Shown here: positions 36,124 to 47,300 of the stretch, piece after piece
How the letters are laid out: each line of letters begins with the position of its first letter
How positions within the stretch are numbered: the first letter of the stretch is position 1
Assembly: GCA_025890175.1 (NCBI GenBank)
Contig: JANPYM010000001.1
Span: 151,187-215,186 of the forward strand
Reading direction: 5' to 3'
DNA length: 64,000 nt
DNA from: Ciborinia camelliae
Taxonomy: Eukaryota; Ascomycota; Leotiomycetes; Helotiales; Sclerotiniaceae
The notes under the pieces: generated by a model
Seen by the model: only the letters and a program-made list of their open reading frames with translations
Database searches by the model: none
Told to the model about the DNA's origin: nothing
Position numbers and translations under genes: made by a program

Positions 36124-37253
36124 TTATGGAGTTGTGGGCGCGTGGAAATGGAAATGGAAATGGGAATGGAAATGGATGGCAATACGGAATAGGCGTCTAG
36201 GTTAGGTCATGAGCAGCACACGTGATGATTCATGAGGGAGGGTAGGGCGGAGGATAGGGCGGAGGATTCATCTATCTATTATCTATCTTAGGGCCCACGG
36301 ATCATTTCATTTCATCTTTGAATGGATAGATGGGATGGTGAAGGATGGATCCTGTCATTCTTGATTTCTCCTCTCTCAACTCTCGTCTCTCTTGCTCTTA
36401 TGTGTTATGTGTGATGTGTTATGTCCAGTGTTATACATGCGTATGATGATCACAATCACACATGAAAGTCAGTTTTTTTTATTTTCTGGGTCTTGGTCTT
36501 GGTCTTCGTATGATCACATCATAAATTCCTCTCATGTTTTTTGGGTTTTTTTGGGTTTTTTGGGGTTTTTAAGTACACATGTACACAGGTACACATGGAT
36601 GGTAGGTAGGTGGATGGTATGGATGGATGGATAAGTGGGTGGGTGGATGGTATGCATGGATGGTATTCCTCAATTAAATTCTCGCATCATTGCCATTGGG
36701 GTTTTCTTCTTCTGTTGTTTTTCTTCTGTGGTTTTCTTTCATCTCTAGCTTTCTTTCATCTTTCATCCATCATTTGATTCATTGATTGTTTGGTTGTTTG
36801 GTTGTCTGATTGTTTCACGCATGCTTTTTTAAATCATCTCCTCCCTCCTTTTCCCCAAAAGCCATGCTGTGCTGTGCTGGTATATTATAGGGATAAGAGA
36901 GGTACGAGGTACGAGGTAGGTACTAGGTACGAGGTAGGTACTAGAGAGGTACTAGAGAGGTAAATTACATATAAATGAAAATTGATGAAAATTGACGCGG
37001 CTATCTACATGACTACCTCCGAGCATTCACTCTGAGCATTCGCTGCTGCGCTGGCTAGCTGGCTAAGGTTACTTGTGGATAGGTAGGTATAGTAGGTATG
37101 AATACATACACGAGGCTTTATTTTGTTTTTGGAATTTGTAATTTGTAAATTGTATGGGTTGATATTTCAAGTGAGAAAGAAGTCGTTTCAAGTGAAATGT
37201 GAGATGAGAAGTTATGTTATGTTATATTAGAGTATCAGCAGCGACCCAGCGAG
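36124..37253. repeat. Intergenic region between convergent genes, low complexity
   Basis: No gene is seen. Tandem runs include GGAAAT (36145-36177), GGGTTTTTT (36536-36570), GGATGGTA (36597-36663) and a compound GAGGTACGAGGTAGGTACTA array (36898-36962). The GYP7-like gene and the minus-strand gene at 37254 converge here, so it should hold both 3' ends. Confidence 0.5.
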
Positions 37254-38518
37254 CTACCTAGTCCGTGTCTGTCGGTGAACCTCCAGATCATCCTGGCCCC
37301 CTTCATCCTCGCTCTCGGTAGATGTATACCCCTTCGTGGACATCCTACAAGTCGTCATTAGTACTCTACTATGCAGGACGGTGTATTTGTATTTGTATTT
37401 GTATTTCGTTGGGGGTTTATTTTAATGGGATTTTGGAATTTGATTTGGTTTGATTGGATGTGATTTGATTGGATGGGATTATGAAAAAAGGAGTCTGCGT
37501 GGGGGATGGACTAGGGAATCGAGATCACATACAGAAAATTAAACAGATAGCTCATTGTACTTATTTTCCGGCCCGTTTGTTCGTGTTCGGTTTGCTGATT
37601 CTTCTGCATCTCTTCATCTTCATCTTCATCTTCATTGTGGTGGTGAAGAATTGGTACAGGTGCATTGGAAACGGGAACGGGAACGGAAACGGAAACGGGA
37701 ATAGCTGGAAATCTCGTGCTGGATGTGGAATGGTTCTCGGGTGGTATGATGACCCAGTCGTTTATATCTTCTTCGTTGGGATCAGGTTGCTGATGTTGAT
37801 TGTGTGAAGGAGATGGGGAATGGGTATAGAATTCCGAGGCAGATAGCTCGCGGATAAGTGGGATGGAGGTGGGGATTGGTGGGCGGGTGCGAGGGGGATG
37901 GTGGTTGGAATTGCAATCGGTGTTGGAAATGGTATTAGATTCGGCATTGGAATTAGAATCAGTACTAGATATTCGACAATGTGAAATCGGGTGGTAAAGA
38001 TTTGGTACGGGGGTTGATGCGTGCGAGGGTGAGGGGGAGGGGGATATGGAAATAGAGGGAGAGGGCGAATTAAAATGCGATTGAAGGGAGTCGAAAAATA
38101 ACGCTTTGCTGAATGGTGGGATTTTTTCTTGATCTTGATCTTGATGTCGATTTTCTTTTGAGGGGCTGGACGATCGTGAGCGGAGTTGGAGTGAGGGGGT
38201 GTTGTTGTTGTATTCGTGGGATTTCGATGTTGATTTCGATTTTGAAGTGGTGGAGTAGGAGGAGGAGGAGGAGGATGAGGACGACGGAGAGGAAGGGAGA
38301 TGGATTTGAGCTGGTGGGGTGAGGGGTGCTGGACGAGTGGGGGGTGGCGGGTAGGGTGGGAGGGAATCGGTATCGTGTTCTTCTTCTTCTTCATTTTCTT
38401 TTTCAGGTAAGTATTCGTGCGAAGCAGAGGAAGAAGAAGGTAGAAAAATCCAAGTTGGAGGACGCGGTCGGTTGATTATTAAACTGGAATCTGCGGTTGA
38501 GGGGCTTGTGTAGGGCAT
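37254..38518 (-). CDS. Disordered Ser/Pro-rich protein of unknown function
   Basis: I do not recognise the family. Exon 1 (38518-37533) encodes a Ser/Pro-rich, low-complexity chain with acidic runs, a PPxY-like LPPYPPPP stretch and the ordered-looking DWVIIPPEN. An intron (37532-37345, GTATGT donor, TACTAAT branch, TTGTAG acceptor) joins exon 2 (37344-37254), which reads MSTKGYTSTESEDEGGQDD and stops after TRTR. Phases match exactly (CT|G) and the product is 358 residues. Without splicing the frame ends about 5 codons past the donor. The ATG has CCAACAATG context. The coding repeats (for example SVSVPVPV, nt 37675-37705) suggest fast length evolution. A role through PPxY binding to WW-domain ligases is speculation. 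Confidence 0.65.
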
Positions 38519-40499
38519 TGTTGGTAGGTTATGGTGATGAGTTCTGAGTTGTGAGTACGGGTTGTAGAAAATAAATCACTTGATACTTGATTTTCGATGC
38601 TTGATTTCAAGTTCGTTTCGTTTCGTTTTCTTTCGTTTCGCTATTATTGGTTTCGCTATTGTAGGGTTGTTTAATTTACCAAGCTCGTTGATTTAGATTT
38701 GGATTTTGAATTTTGGAACTTGGATTCTGATTATATTGAAATCTTCAAAGGAATTGATTTACGGAATACAATCATGTGTATGTGTATTATATTCCTTCGT
38801 TTGCATTGTATGATAATCGACAATCGACAGACAGGTAGACAAACAGGTAGATAGAGTAAAGTAAAGTAGAGTAGAAAAGTTGAAGTTCACGATAGATAGA
38901 TACCAAGATACGCAGATCCGAATGAATGAATGAAAACGTTCCTTTTCTGTCCTTTTTTCAAAATTGCGTCTGTCGATTTTTGATTTTTGATTTTCTTTGT
39001 TGGTTCTGATTCGTAGATTTCGATTTCGATTTCGATGGTTATGGTTATGGTTATGCTTCCGAGTTAAGTTAGGGGTTTCTCTTTGTTGACGAATTCGTGT
39101 ATTTGATCTGGATCTGGATTTTGATGCGGTTGGATTTCGGTTTCGGTTTCGGTTTCGGGATCATTAATTGATTGATTAATTAATTAATTATTTGAGTAGA
39201 GTAGACGGAAGAGAGCAGATAAATGGCCGAATTGGGGAATTCCGGAATGCGAATTCAAATTTATTAGGCGAGGAAGGAAAAGAAGGTTCGCTTTGTTCGA
39301 TGTATGTATGTGTTTTAGATTGAAATGTAAATTTAAATGATATGATTGTTTGCGGGGTTTCTTCTGATGATGTCATGGAAATTGATGGTATTTGGGGGAG
39401 TAAAATGAGCGAGCGAGAAATAATTTAGTTTTTAAGTTAATCGTGGTATGGAATGTGTATGTATGAAGATAGGTATCTAGATAGCTGGAGATAGATAGCT
39501 GGAGATAGATGTTTGTGAAATGGGAATAAAAGAAAGAAAGGATTTTGCGATGCAGAATTTTGGTTGTGTTATTAGGTAGGTAGGTAGGTAGTGTTATGAT
39601 ATGATATGATATGATGGATGGATGGATGGGTAGAATTGGAGGGGGAAATAGAGGGGGGGAAGTGGAATGGAATCGTATGATGCGATTAGGTGTAGTGAGG
39701 GAGTGAAGTGAGGTGAGGTGGGAAATTCACTTGATGGATGGGATGGGGATGGGATCTATGGTATAGTGAGTCAGTGAGTGAGTGAGTGACGAAGATGCGA
39801 ATTCATTGTATCTATATCGTGTGTGTATCTCCTGAGAAATTCCAAGGTTGTATGGATAGGTACCTAGATAGGTAGGTAGGTATTTAAATTTGGGATGGGA
39901 TGTTTGGAATGTAACGATTTAAACTAATCGGGCTAGATAGAACATTTAGATATTTATCTTTAGTTGAATGCAAGCAAGCAAGCAAGCAATAAAATCCCAA
40001 ACCATCGGATGGATATCAAAAAGATATTTAAAATAATTTGGAGATGTAAAATGCAACGATGTAGATTAGGTGATGAGACTAGAACATTTAGATGTCCAGT
40101 CCTCCTTGTGTTAATGAAACTGTCGACTATCTAATCACTCCTACCCAGGTATGAACAATGAAAATTCGAAACTAGGTGAACAATAGACCGTTACAACCCG
40201 AACTTTCCAAAACTAAATAGTTCTAATGTTTAGATATGTTCTAAACATTGAACTATCTATATCGCCTTGATTCGCTCAGTTCGTAAATCCATTGAACAAC
40301 CTAACACCAATTATTAAAACCCACCCGCCATAATACTCCAGCATAGACCTCTTTGCCACCTCAACTCCTCAGTCTAGACCCCTAAGATATCCAACTCAAG
40401 CCTTACACTGAGATCGAAATGCTCAACCCAACACCAAACAGATCCCTACCACCCTAAAACCCTCCAACCTAGATCCCATTAACGCCCCAAATCCTCAGC
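38519..40499. repeat. Intergenic low-complexity region
   Basis: No gene is visible. Simple repeats include TTTCGA/GGTTAT runs (39018-39056), GGTTTC (39138-39160), an ATTAATTA/ATTGATTG run (39165-39195), TAGG (39573-39592), TGATA (39596-39616), GTGAGTGA (39768-39790) and GCAA (39970-39988). The segment 38519-39100 probably includes the leader of the upstream minus-strand gene. The segment 40300-40499 is C-rich and precedes the stop of the next minus-strand gene. Confidence 0.5.
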
Positions 40500-42038
40500 C
40501 TAAACCCGTTCCTTGCATCGCCCACGCGAAACATCATCTTGCTCAGGTTTAACGATGCATTGAACACCCCTTGCCCTACAGTCCAGCAAGGCTCCCATCA
40601 AGAGAGCTTCGATCACGTTCTTCATATTCTTCGAATTGGTGCTTGCTACCGGTGGCTTCTTGGCCGATAAGCTGCCATCAGCGTTGTTGTCGGATTTCTG
40701 TTCGATCCCCACGACGCGATGTAGCTCGCTATGAATGAGTTCCTTGGTGTAGTCAGGCTTCTGTAGGACATCTAAAGCATTCAGCATGTCGTCGCCTGCT
40801 GTACCAAGCGCAGCTAGCGCATCGTAGACTATAATCTTGCAGTATGGAAGTATTTCGTCGCCCTTTGGTAGATCTTTATCACTCGTATTTCGGGGGTGTG
40901 TATCGTAGAAATTGGTTCTATTGGTTAAGAACCACGGCTGATCGCATCCTTGCCTGAAACATGGTACTTGGCAACAACCCTCATAGAAGCTTGAATCTTG
41001 AGGTTCCTGAATGCCGGATAGAAGCTGTCCTAGGGGATGTCCTATAGCAGCTAGACTCTTGAATATCCCAGGGGTGAGGGGAGTTGCATAGGCTGCCTCC
41101 CTAGTATAGACAACTGAAGGGACCTCATGTTGATCTAGGAATGTATGGAACTCTTCGGAATCTCCCATGTTGAACGTATTGTTCGCTGCAACTGTGCTGG
41201 CTTTCAGAACTTTGTTACCGCTGGAGTCTTTGGCTTCGAGGTAATAGGCGCCTTGTAGGATGACCTTGGATGTGATATCCTTCAGGGGTTGTCTTCGTGA
41301 CTGGGGATCTGGTTGCAATTTTCTTTTGAACTCGGCGATGTCTTGTTGCGAGGATATAAGTAAGAAGGTAAATTTATAGTCTCCTTTCGTGGCTTCTTTC
41401 CCAAGCCGTTGCAGGAGATCTACCCCTTCCTCATAGTCAGGATAGGGTTCCTTTCCCATAATCTCTTCAGGGAACTCAAAAGGCGGTGTTTCCTTGTACC
41501 TGTCCTGATCCTTTCCAGTGACACCTACGGTCCCTTGACCAACAGGTATATCTTGAAGAAGTAGAGAATCAAGTGCTTTGCGTGCCAGGTGTGCTCTCTT
41601 GTGTGATGGAATCAGGTTGGCGACAACTCCTTCGAGCTTTATGGCACCTAAGCGATGGAGTTCCTTCAAAACTATCAGGGCTGTAAGATCGTCATAGTCT
41701 TTGCCAACATCTGTGATAGCAACGATGCGGGGGATCTTGAAGTTCTTGGGGCGGTTATTGACAGTGCGTAAGATTACTTCATAGACAGATCTATGTTCCT
41801 GTGTGAGGCCATTTGGTATAGATTGGGAACTCTCAGGGGTTGACATATTGTGTTTGTGAAGTAAGTTTCTAATTTTTGATTTAATACGGTGCATGATATT
41901 GAAAGTTGTGGGCATGTATGGAGAAGAACGATTTGTGGATGTATGAAATAGAAAGTTGAAATGCAGGAGAATGTGGGAAACTAAATAGCTCCCAAATGCG
42001 CTAGTATACGACTCATTAATATAAAAATAGAGGCTCAA
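40500..42038 (-). CDS. Nucleoside hydrolase-like protein
   Basis: The open frame of 512 codons contains, near residue 108, ITDVGKDYDDLTAL. This resembles the Asp-rich Ca2+/ribose-binding motif of inosine-uridine nucleoside hydrolases (DxDxGxDDAxA), but the spacing differs: Asp110, Asp114, Asp116, Asp117. It is followed by an EGVVANLIPSHKRAHLARKAL stretch like the conserved helix after that motif, and by STVAANNTFNMGDSEEF, which could match the family's Asn/Glu site. A Cys-rich segment (CCQVPCFRQGCDQPW) near residue 360 is unusual. The start is uncertain: ATGs lie at 42038, 41915, 41894 and 41846, and the first 40 residues read like translated leader. No intron is needed. It may hydrolyse nucleosides or be a divergent relative. 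Confidence 0.7.
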   Translation of the reverse strand: MSLYFYINESYTSAFGSYLVSHILLHFNFLFHTSTNRSSPYMPTTFNIMHRIKSKIRNLLHKHNMSTPESSQSIPNGLTQEHRSVYEVILRTVNNRPKNFKIPRIVAITDVGKDYDDLTALIVLKELHRLGAIKLEGVVANLIPSHKRAHLARKALDSLLLQDIPVGQGTVGVTGKDQDRYKETPPFEFPEEIMGKEPYPDYEEGVDLLQRLGKEATKGDYKFTFLLISSQQDIAEFKRKLQPDPQSRRQPLKDITSKVILQGAYYLEAKDSSGNKVLKASTVAANNTFNMGDSEEFHTFLDQHEVPSVVYTREAAYATPLTPGIFKSLAAIGHPLGQLLSGIQEPQDSSFYEGCCQVPCFRQGCDQPWFLTNRTNFYDTHPRNTSDKDLPKGDEILPYCKIIVYDALAALGTAGDDMLNALDVLQKPDYTKELIHSELHRVVGIEQKSDNNADGSLSAKKPPVASTNSKNMKNVIEALLMGALLDCRARGVQCIVKPEQDDVSRGRCKERV

Positions 42039-42540
42039 TAACTGAAATGATGGGCAAAAGAAGATTCACATATATCTACAAGGCTAGGAGCTTGTTTTCA
42101 CCAGTGAATGAAGCATCTCGACAGCCCTATGGTGAATGAAGGTAGAAAGTTAAGGATCATGTGGATTATGGTGGTTACAGGACCAATATATATATATATA
42201 TGTATAGGGGCTAGAATATGCCTAGGTAGGAGCAAGGCAGTATCATATATCCAATGGTTCTTCTCAGACCAATTTTGCTGGTAAAGAGTTCATGTGGCGC
42301 CTATTTCACCGTTTTGGCGCTTAAAATGAGTATTATGGTAAAGACTTCGAGGTCACCTTGGCAATTTCATACATGGTGATGATTACATAACGCTGCAGGT
42401 AACGCGGACATTCTGATAGACGCCGTGGCCAATTATATCGATGTATGACGTTATCAGGGTAGCGAGATAGCTAGCAGCCTGCTGAAATCTATGGCCTCGC
42501 AAAAGTTGCAAAACAAATTAATCATCAACCATCAATCATC

Positions 42541-43481
42541 ATGGATTTATTATCTTCTATACGCAAATCCGGCTCACGGGGAGGGGTAAACTTTAGTTGG
42601 GATGAAGTTCAAAGCTCTCAAGTAAGGTCATGAGCAATCGGGGTGTCAATTGGCATCAGTTCACTAACATATCATTCCCACAGCACCGAGAAAACTACCT
42701 TGGTCACTCTCTTATGGCCCCAGTCGGTCGATGGCAAAAGGGAAAAGATTTAAATTGGTACGCGAAAGGAGACGCTGATACGATGGGTAACGAGACCGCA
42801 GAAGAAAAACAAGCACGAGAAAGGAAGGAAGAGATTCGGAAGATAAAAGAGGCCGAGGAGGATGCTATGGCAAGGGCTTTAGGGTTACCAGTTGCACAAC
42901 GAGGTGAAGGCACAGGGGCAAATAACGTGGAAGTTGGGGAATTGAAGAGAGTCATCAAGGAATCTGAGGAGGGAAACGATGATATTGAAGGAATGGCAAA
43001 GGGTACCGGATTCGGCGATTTTGTGGGCAACACCGATGGACAAGAGATGCTGCAGATAAAACCCGAGGAGCAGAGAGGTGGATTACTGGGGAAAGATTAC
43101 CACAACGAAGCGCCGAAAAAAGCTGGAGGGGATAGAGAAGGGCGATCAAAAGATAAAGAGAGACGAAGGGAAAGAAGCCGAAGCCGAAGTAGGGATCGGA
43201 ATAGAGAACGAAGACACAGGAAGCATCGACATCGATCAAGAAGTGGAGAGCGAGAACACCATAGGCGCCGGCGTGATGATAGTCCTCGAAGAAGAGAAAG
43301 AAGTCGTAGTCCAGAGATGCGACACCGTAGATATCGAAGCAGAAGCCCCGAAAGAAGACATCGGTCAAGGAGGGACGACGAGGATTCTAGAAACAACAGT
43401 CAACGCGATCGAGTACCTCGAAGAAGCCGCTCACCTGAAATACGTGGCCGAGAAGAAAGAATTCCAGAGAGACGCCGTTAA
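42541..43481 (+). CDS. MMTAG2-like protein with RS-rich tail
   Basis: Exons 42541-42621 and 42684-43481 encode 292 residues. The N-terminus, MDLLSSIRKSGSRGGVNFSW, leads into HRENYLGHSLMAPVGRWQKG and LNWYAKGD. That is the signature of the MMtag/kinase-phosphorylation domain family (human MMTAG2), whose molecular role is poorly known. A charged helical stretch follows (EEKQARERKEEIRKIKEAEE), and then about 110 residues dense in RS/RE dipeptides, as in splicing-associated nuclear proteins. Splicing is required: without intron 1 (62 bp, CACTAAC branch) the conserved N-terminus is split. Nuclear, RNA-processing-related localisation is inferred from the RS tail. Confidence 0.85.
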
Positions 43482-44375
43482 TTTGTTACATTACATTAGG
43501 TATATGGAGTTATTGGAATGGCGTTGCGTGTATAAAACTATACCCATGGGCCATAACAGCATTCAGCATGCTCAAATACATGTGTGTCTAGAAGGAAAGG
43601 AATGATTTAAAACTACCTACCTACCTAGATTAGGTACTTCATCCTACTTCTAGAGATCATGGGAAGCTATCAAACATCTACCCCCACTGGGTATTTATAT
43701 TATCTAGGACTGATCTTGAGTTTTCGAGTTACAATCGTGAGGATGTAAATAAATAAATAAACCTATGCAGAGGGGGAAGGCAAGGGGAAATCAATCGCCG
43801 GGTATACCACTTAACACCGAAGGCATAATATATGCAGCCTTAGATACTTTCCTGCAGGCCGGGGCACTCCGTACATTCAATGTTCCATAGAAATTCAAAT
43901 ATTATAATCCATTGTAATCACCCTCGTTGATTCACCCATTCACCCATTCACCCATTCTTGAACATTGATACTTCACATTTTGTATCCAATGCACCTTAAA
44001 ATCGATTTTTAGGGGGTTGTCAATAATTAGTAAGTATTGCTGTATGCCTGGAACTGCCTCGGTACAGGTACCTACTGGTAGTCTCTCAAGTTATCTCTCA
44101 GCCTTTCATTAGCCTTCCCCAAGCTTCTTCCTCATAAACCGACTTTACACCACGACTCCTCTTCTCATCATAAACATACATCATAAATAAAGCTGTGATT
44201 CAACGGTTAAGCATCCTCAAGAATGATATGATTCACCAAATATAATCAGTCTGTGTTAAATTGTGTCTGACTGTCTGATATACTTCCTGACGTTCATAAG
44301 CCTTGTATCGTGTCCAAGGAGAGGGGGACAAACGGACATACTACAAGCCCAGAAAGGCTCAATACGACAGCCGCC
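43482..44375. other. Intergenic/promoter region of the sacsin-like gene
   Basis: No gene is seen. A short CACCCATT run lies at 43934-43957 and a CAGGTACCTACTGGTAG element near 44065. The last 200 bases form a typical AC-rich leader, and the ATG at 44376 sits in GCCGCCATGG context. An in-frame GTG 66 bases upstream is not credited as a start. Confidence 0.4.
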
Positions 44376-47300
44376 ATGGATTTCACAAAACTACGAGCAG
44401 CTGCGTTGAACGATGGAGACGATGAAGAGGCCGTTACAGTTAATACGAGAGCTTTGATAGACAAAGTCCTAGCTAGATATTCTGGAGAATGGACGACTTT
44501 ACGAGAATTAATACAAAATGCTGCCGATGCGCAGGCGACGACCGTTACGATCAAATTTGAGACACTGCCATCAATACTCGTTCCTACGCCTAATACCACG
44601 AACCGATCAGAAATATTGAAACATGTTCTGTTAAATCATACACTGAAGAGGCTGTTGGCCACAAACAATGGACAAGCATTTGGAGTTAATGACTGGTCGA
44701 GATTGAAGAGGATAGCTGAGGGGAATCCCGATGAAACAAAGATTGGAGCCTTCGGTGTAGGCTTCTATAGTGTTTTTGCGGATTGTGAAGATCCTTTTGT
44801 CAGCTCGGGCGATCAGGCTATGGCATTTTACTGGAAGGGAAACTCCCTATTTACGAAGAAGATACAATTGCCTCCCGACCAAGCGAATCCCAACACCAGC
44901 TTTGTACTCGACTACCGAAATAACACGACGCCAATGCCGAATCTGCTCTCCATAGCCCAATTCTTGGCCACAAGTTTAACATTTGTGGCTCTGCAAAATA
45001 TCGAATTATATGTCGATGATTACAAGATTATATCCCTGGCGAAGAAAGCAGCCCCGAGTTATGATGTTCCCATCGCGAGGGATGTTGAGACAAGGTCGAA
45101 AGAGGGTCTCATGAAAGTGCAAAGTCTCGAGAGAGAAAGTGTTCAAATGGACGCAACCTTCATGAATGTCGTGGGCTGGAAACCTGCAAAGCAATCCACA
45201 TCAAAACCCTCTTACGACAATAGCTATGGGAGCAGTTCTAATGATGTACCCTCTCTTCGTTCCTTTTTCTCCAGACTTACTTCGGGTAATGCTCAGGCTC
45301 AACACAAAGCAAAAGCCCTGCAAGAGGAAAAGGCAATGCAAGAAGTGTTGTTGGAAGATTTGACAGCTTTGACAACTACTAATGTGTTTTTACGTGTGAC
45401 TACAGCGGTGATCAAGACCTATATCCAGCCAAGCTTTGCCGCGGAGTTAGAACGGGCAACCAAGAAACCACCTCCCAAGACCACTAAATTGGCCATTCTC
45501 ACATCTTCTTATGATGAAACCAAAGCATCTGCACATGATAACCTAGTGTCGAAGAATGTGGATATTTTTGCATCTGTTCTTCCAGGAAAGAAACCCGGCG
45601 GACGGGTATTCATTGGTTTTCCGACACATCAAACCACTGGTGCTGGTATGCATCTATCGGCGCCATCGGTTATCCCAACGGTAGAGCGAGAATCTATCGA
45701 CTTGAATGCACGATATGTTCGAACCTGGAATCTTGAAATGCTCCGAGTCGCCGGAATAATGGCAAGATTAGCATTCGCCAATGAAATGTCTAATCTCGCT
45801 GATAAGGTCAAGCTTGCTACTCAATCCAATGGAAATGGAAATAAAGTTACAAAGCGCGAGATTGACCAGTTCTTGCCCGAAGCTAAACATATATTGAAAA
45901 CTTTCACATTTGGAGACTCCACTCCCAGTTCTCAAGTATCCCAAATCATTGAAGAAGCATTTTGGACAGCGTATAAACAGGCATCGATCGAAGTTTACAG
46001 CACTAGAAGTGTTCTTCCGACAACAAAAGTTCGATTGGCAACGGAAGATTTGAGTGGCTTTGTGGAAGGGATCCCTGTGGTTCCAGATGCACTTGTCAAG
46101 TCCGAGTTCGTGCAGAAACTCAAGGACTTTGAGCTCATCACCGAAATTACGATCAGCGATGTTAAGCAAGAGCTTGAAGCAAAGGCACTTACTAAGGAGC
46201 AACTAATACAATTTGTTAAGTGGGCAGGTCGTAAAGCTGTTCTCGGGGAAATTGATAACCAGACTATCCACTCTCTATTTGATGTTGCCATCGCCACTCT
46301 GGGAGATGATAATAATCAGGGTGGAATCATCGCTCTGGGCGCCGTCACAAATTATCTGAATGTTAATAGGATACCGCCCGAGGTACCAGTTCCCCCAACC
46401 ACAATTCCTTTCGAATACACTCGGGAATGTCAACCAAACGAACTCCAAGCCCTCGGATGGGAGCCTCTTGAGATCGTGCCGTGGTTACGTTATTTGATAG
46501 AAACAAGAAATAGGAATGGACCCGCTCAAGACATCACTACGACACCACAATTTGCGGCCAAGATCCTTCAAATTATCTCAAAGTCATGGGAAGCCATGAG
46601 TGCTAATTCCAAAGCAGCTGTTATATCACTACTGTCAACCTTGACGGTCATCCCAACCAAGTGCGGCATGAGGAAACCAGGCGAAGCTTTCTTCGAGAGT
46701 GTAAAGCTTTTTGAGGATTTACCAACTCTTACTAACTGCCCAGGTGTCAAGGAGAAATTCCTTGCTGCCATCGGAGTACGAAAAACGGTAGATCTGGAGA
46801 CAATCTTCAGTCGACTTCTCGCACCAAGCACACAAGCCAAAGAAGGTGAAATTTCCACGAATAATCGCCACATGGACTTGATCAAATATTTAGCGTCTGT
46901 AAAGGATGATATCCCATCGGAAGATCTTAGGAGATTGAAAGATTCGCAAATTTGCCCTGCTGAGGCAGGGTCACCGGGTCAAGAATCATCCCAAGGTACC
47001 GCTCGGATGTACAAAGTTCGTGAACTATTCGAGCCTAAAGATTCCCTCAGAAGCTTGGGACTACCAATAATTCAGTGGCCAGGATCCAGCTACAGATCCA
47101 CTAGTAATGAAGGTCGTTTCTTATCTGTGCTGGGCCTGAGATCTTACCCTTCCGTTCCCGAACTTATTGATCTGATGTCATCGACTGATTTCATCCTCCG
47201 AGACAAAGCCATGGTCTACTTCATCGCGAATCATCACATTAATGGTTATGCAAACTTTGATGTTAGTTCAAGTACGAAAGCGATCCTACCAATTGAAGGC

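Noticed and set aside
37762..38394. 210-codon minus-strand frame rich in His/Pro/Thr
   Set aside because: It is a shadow of the repeat-bearing Ser/Pro gene in another frame.
43078..43605. 175-codon plus-strand frame
   Set aside because: It is a shadow frame over the RS-rich tail of the MMTAG2-like gene, caused by CGA/AGA repetition.
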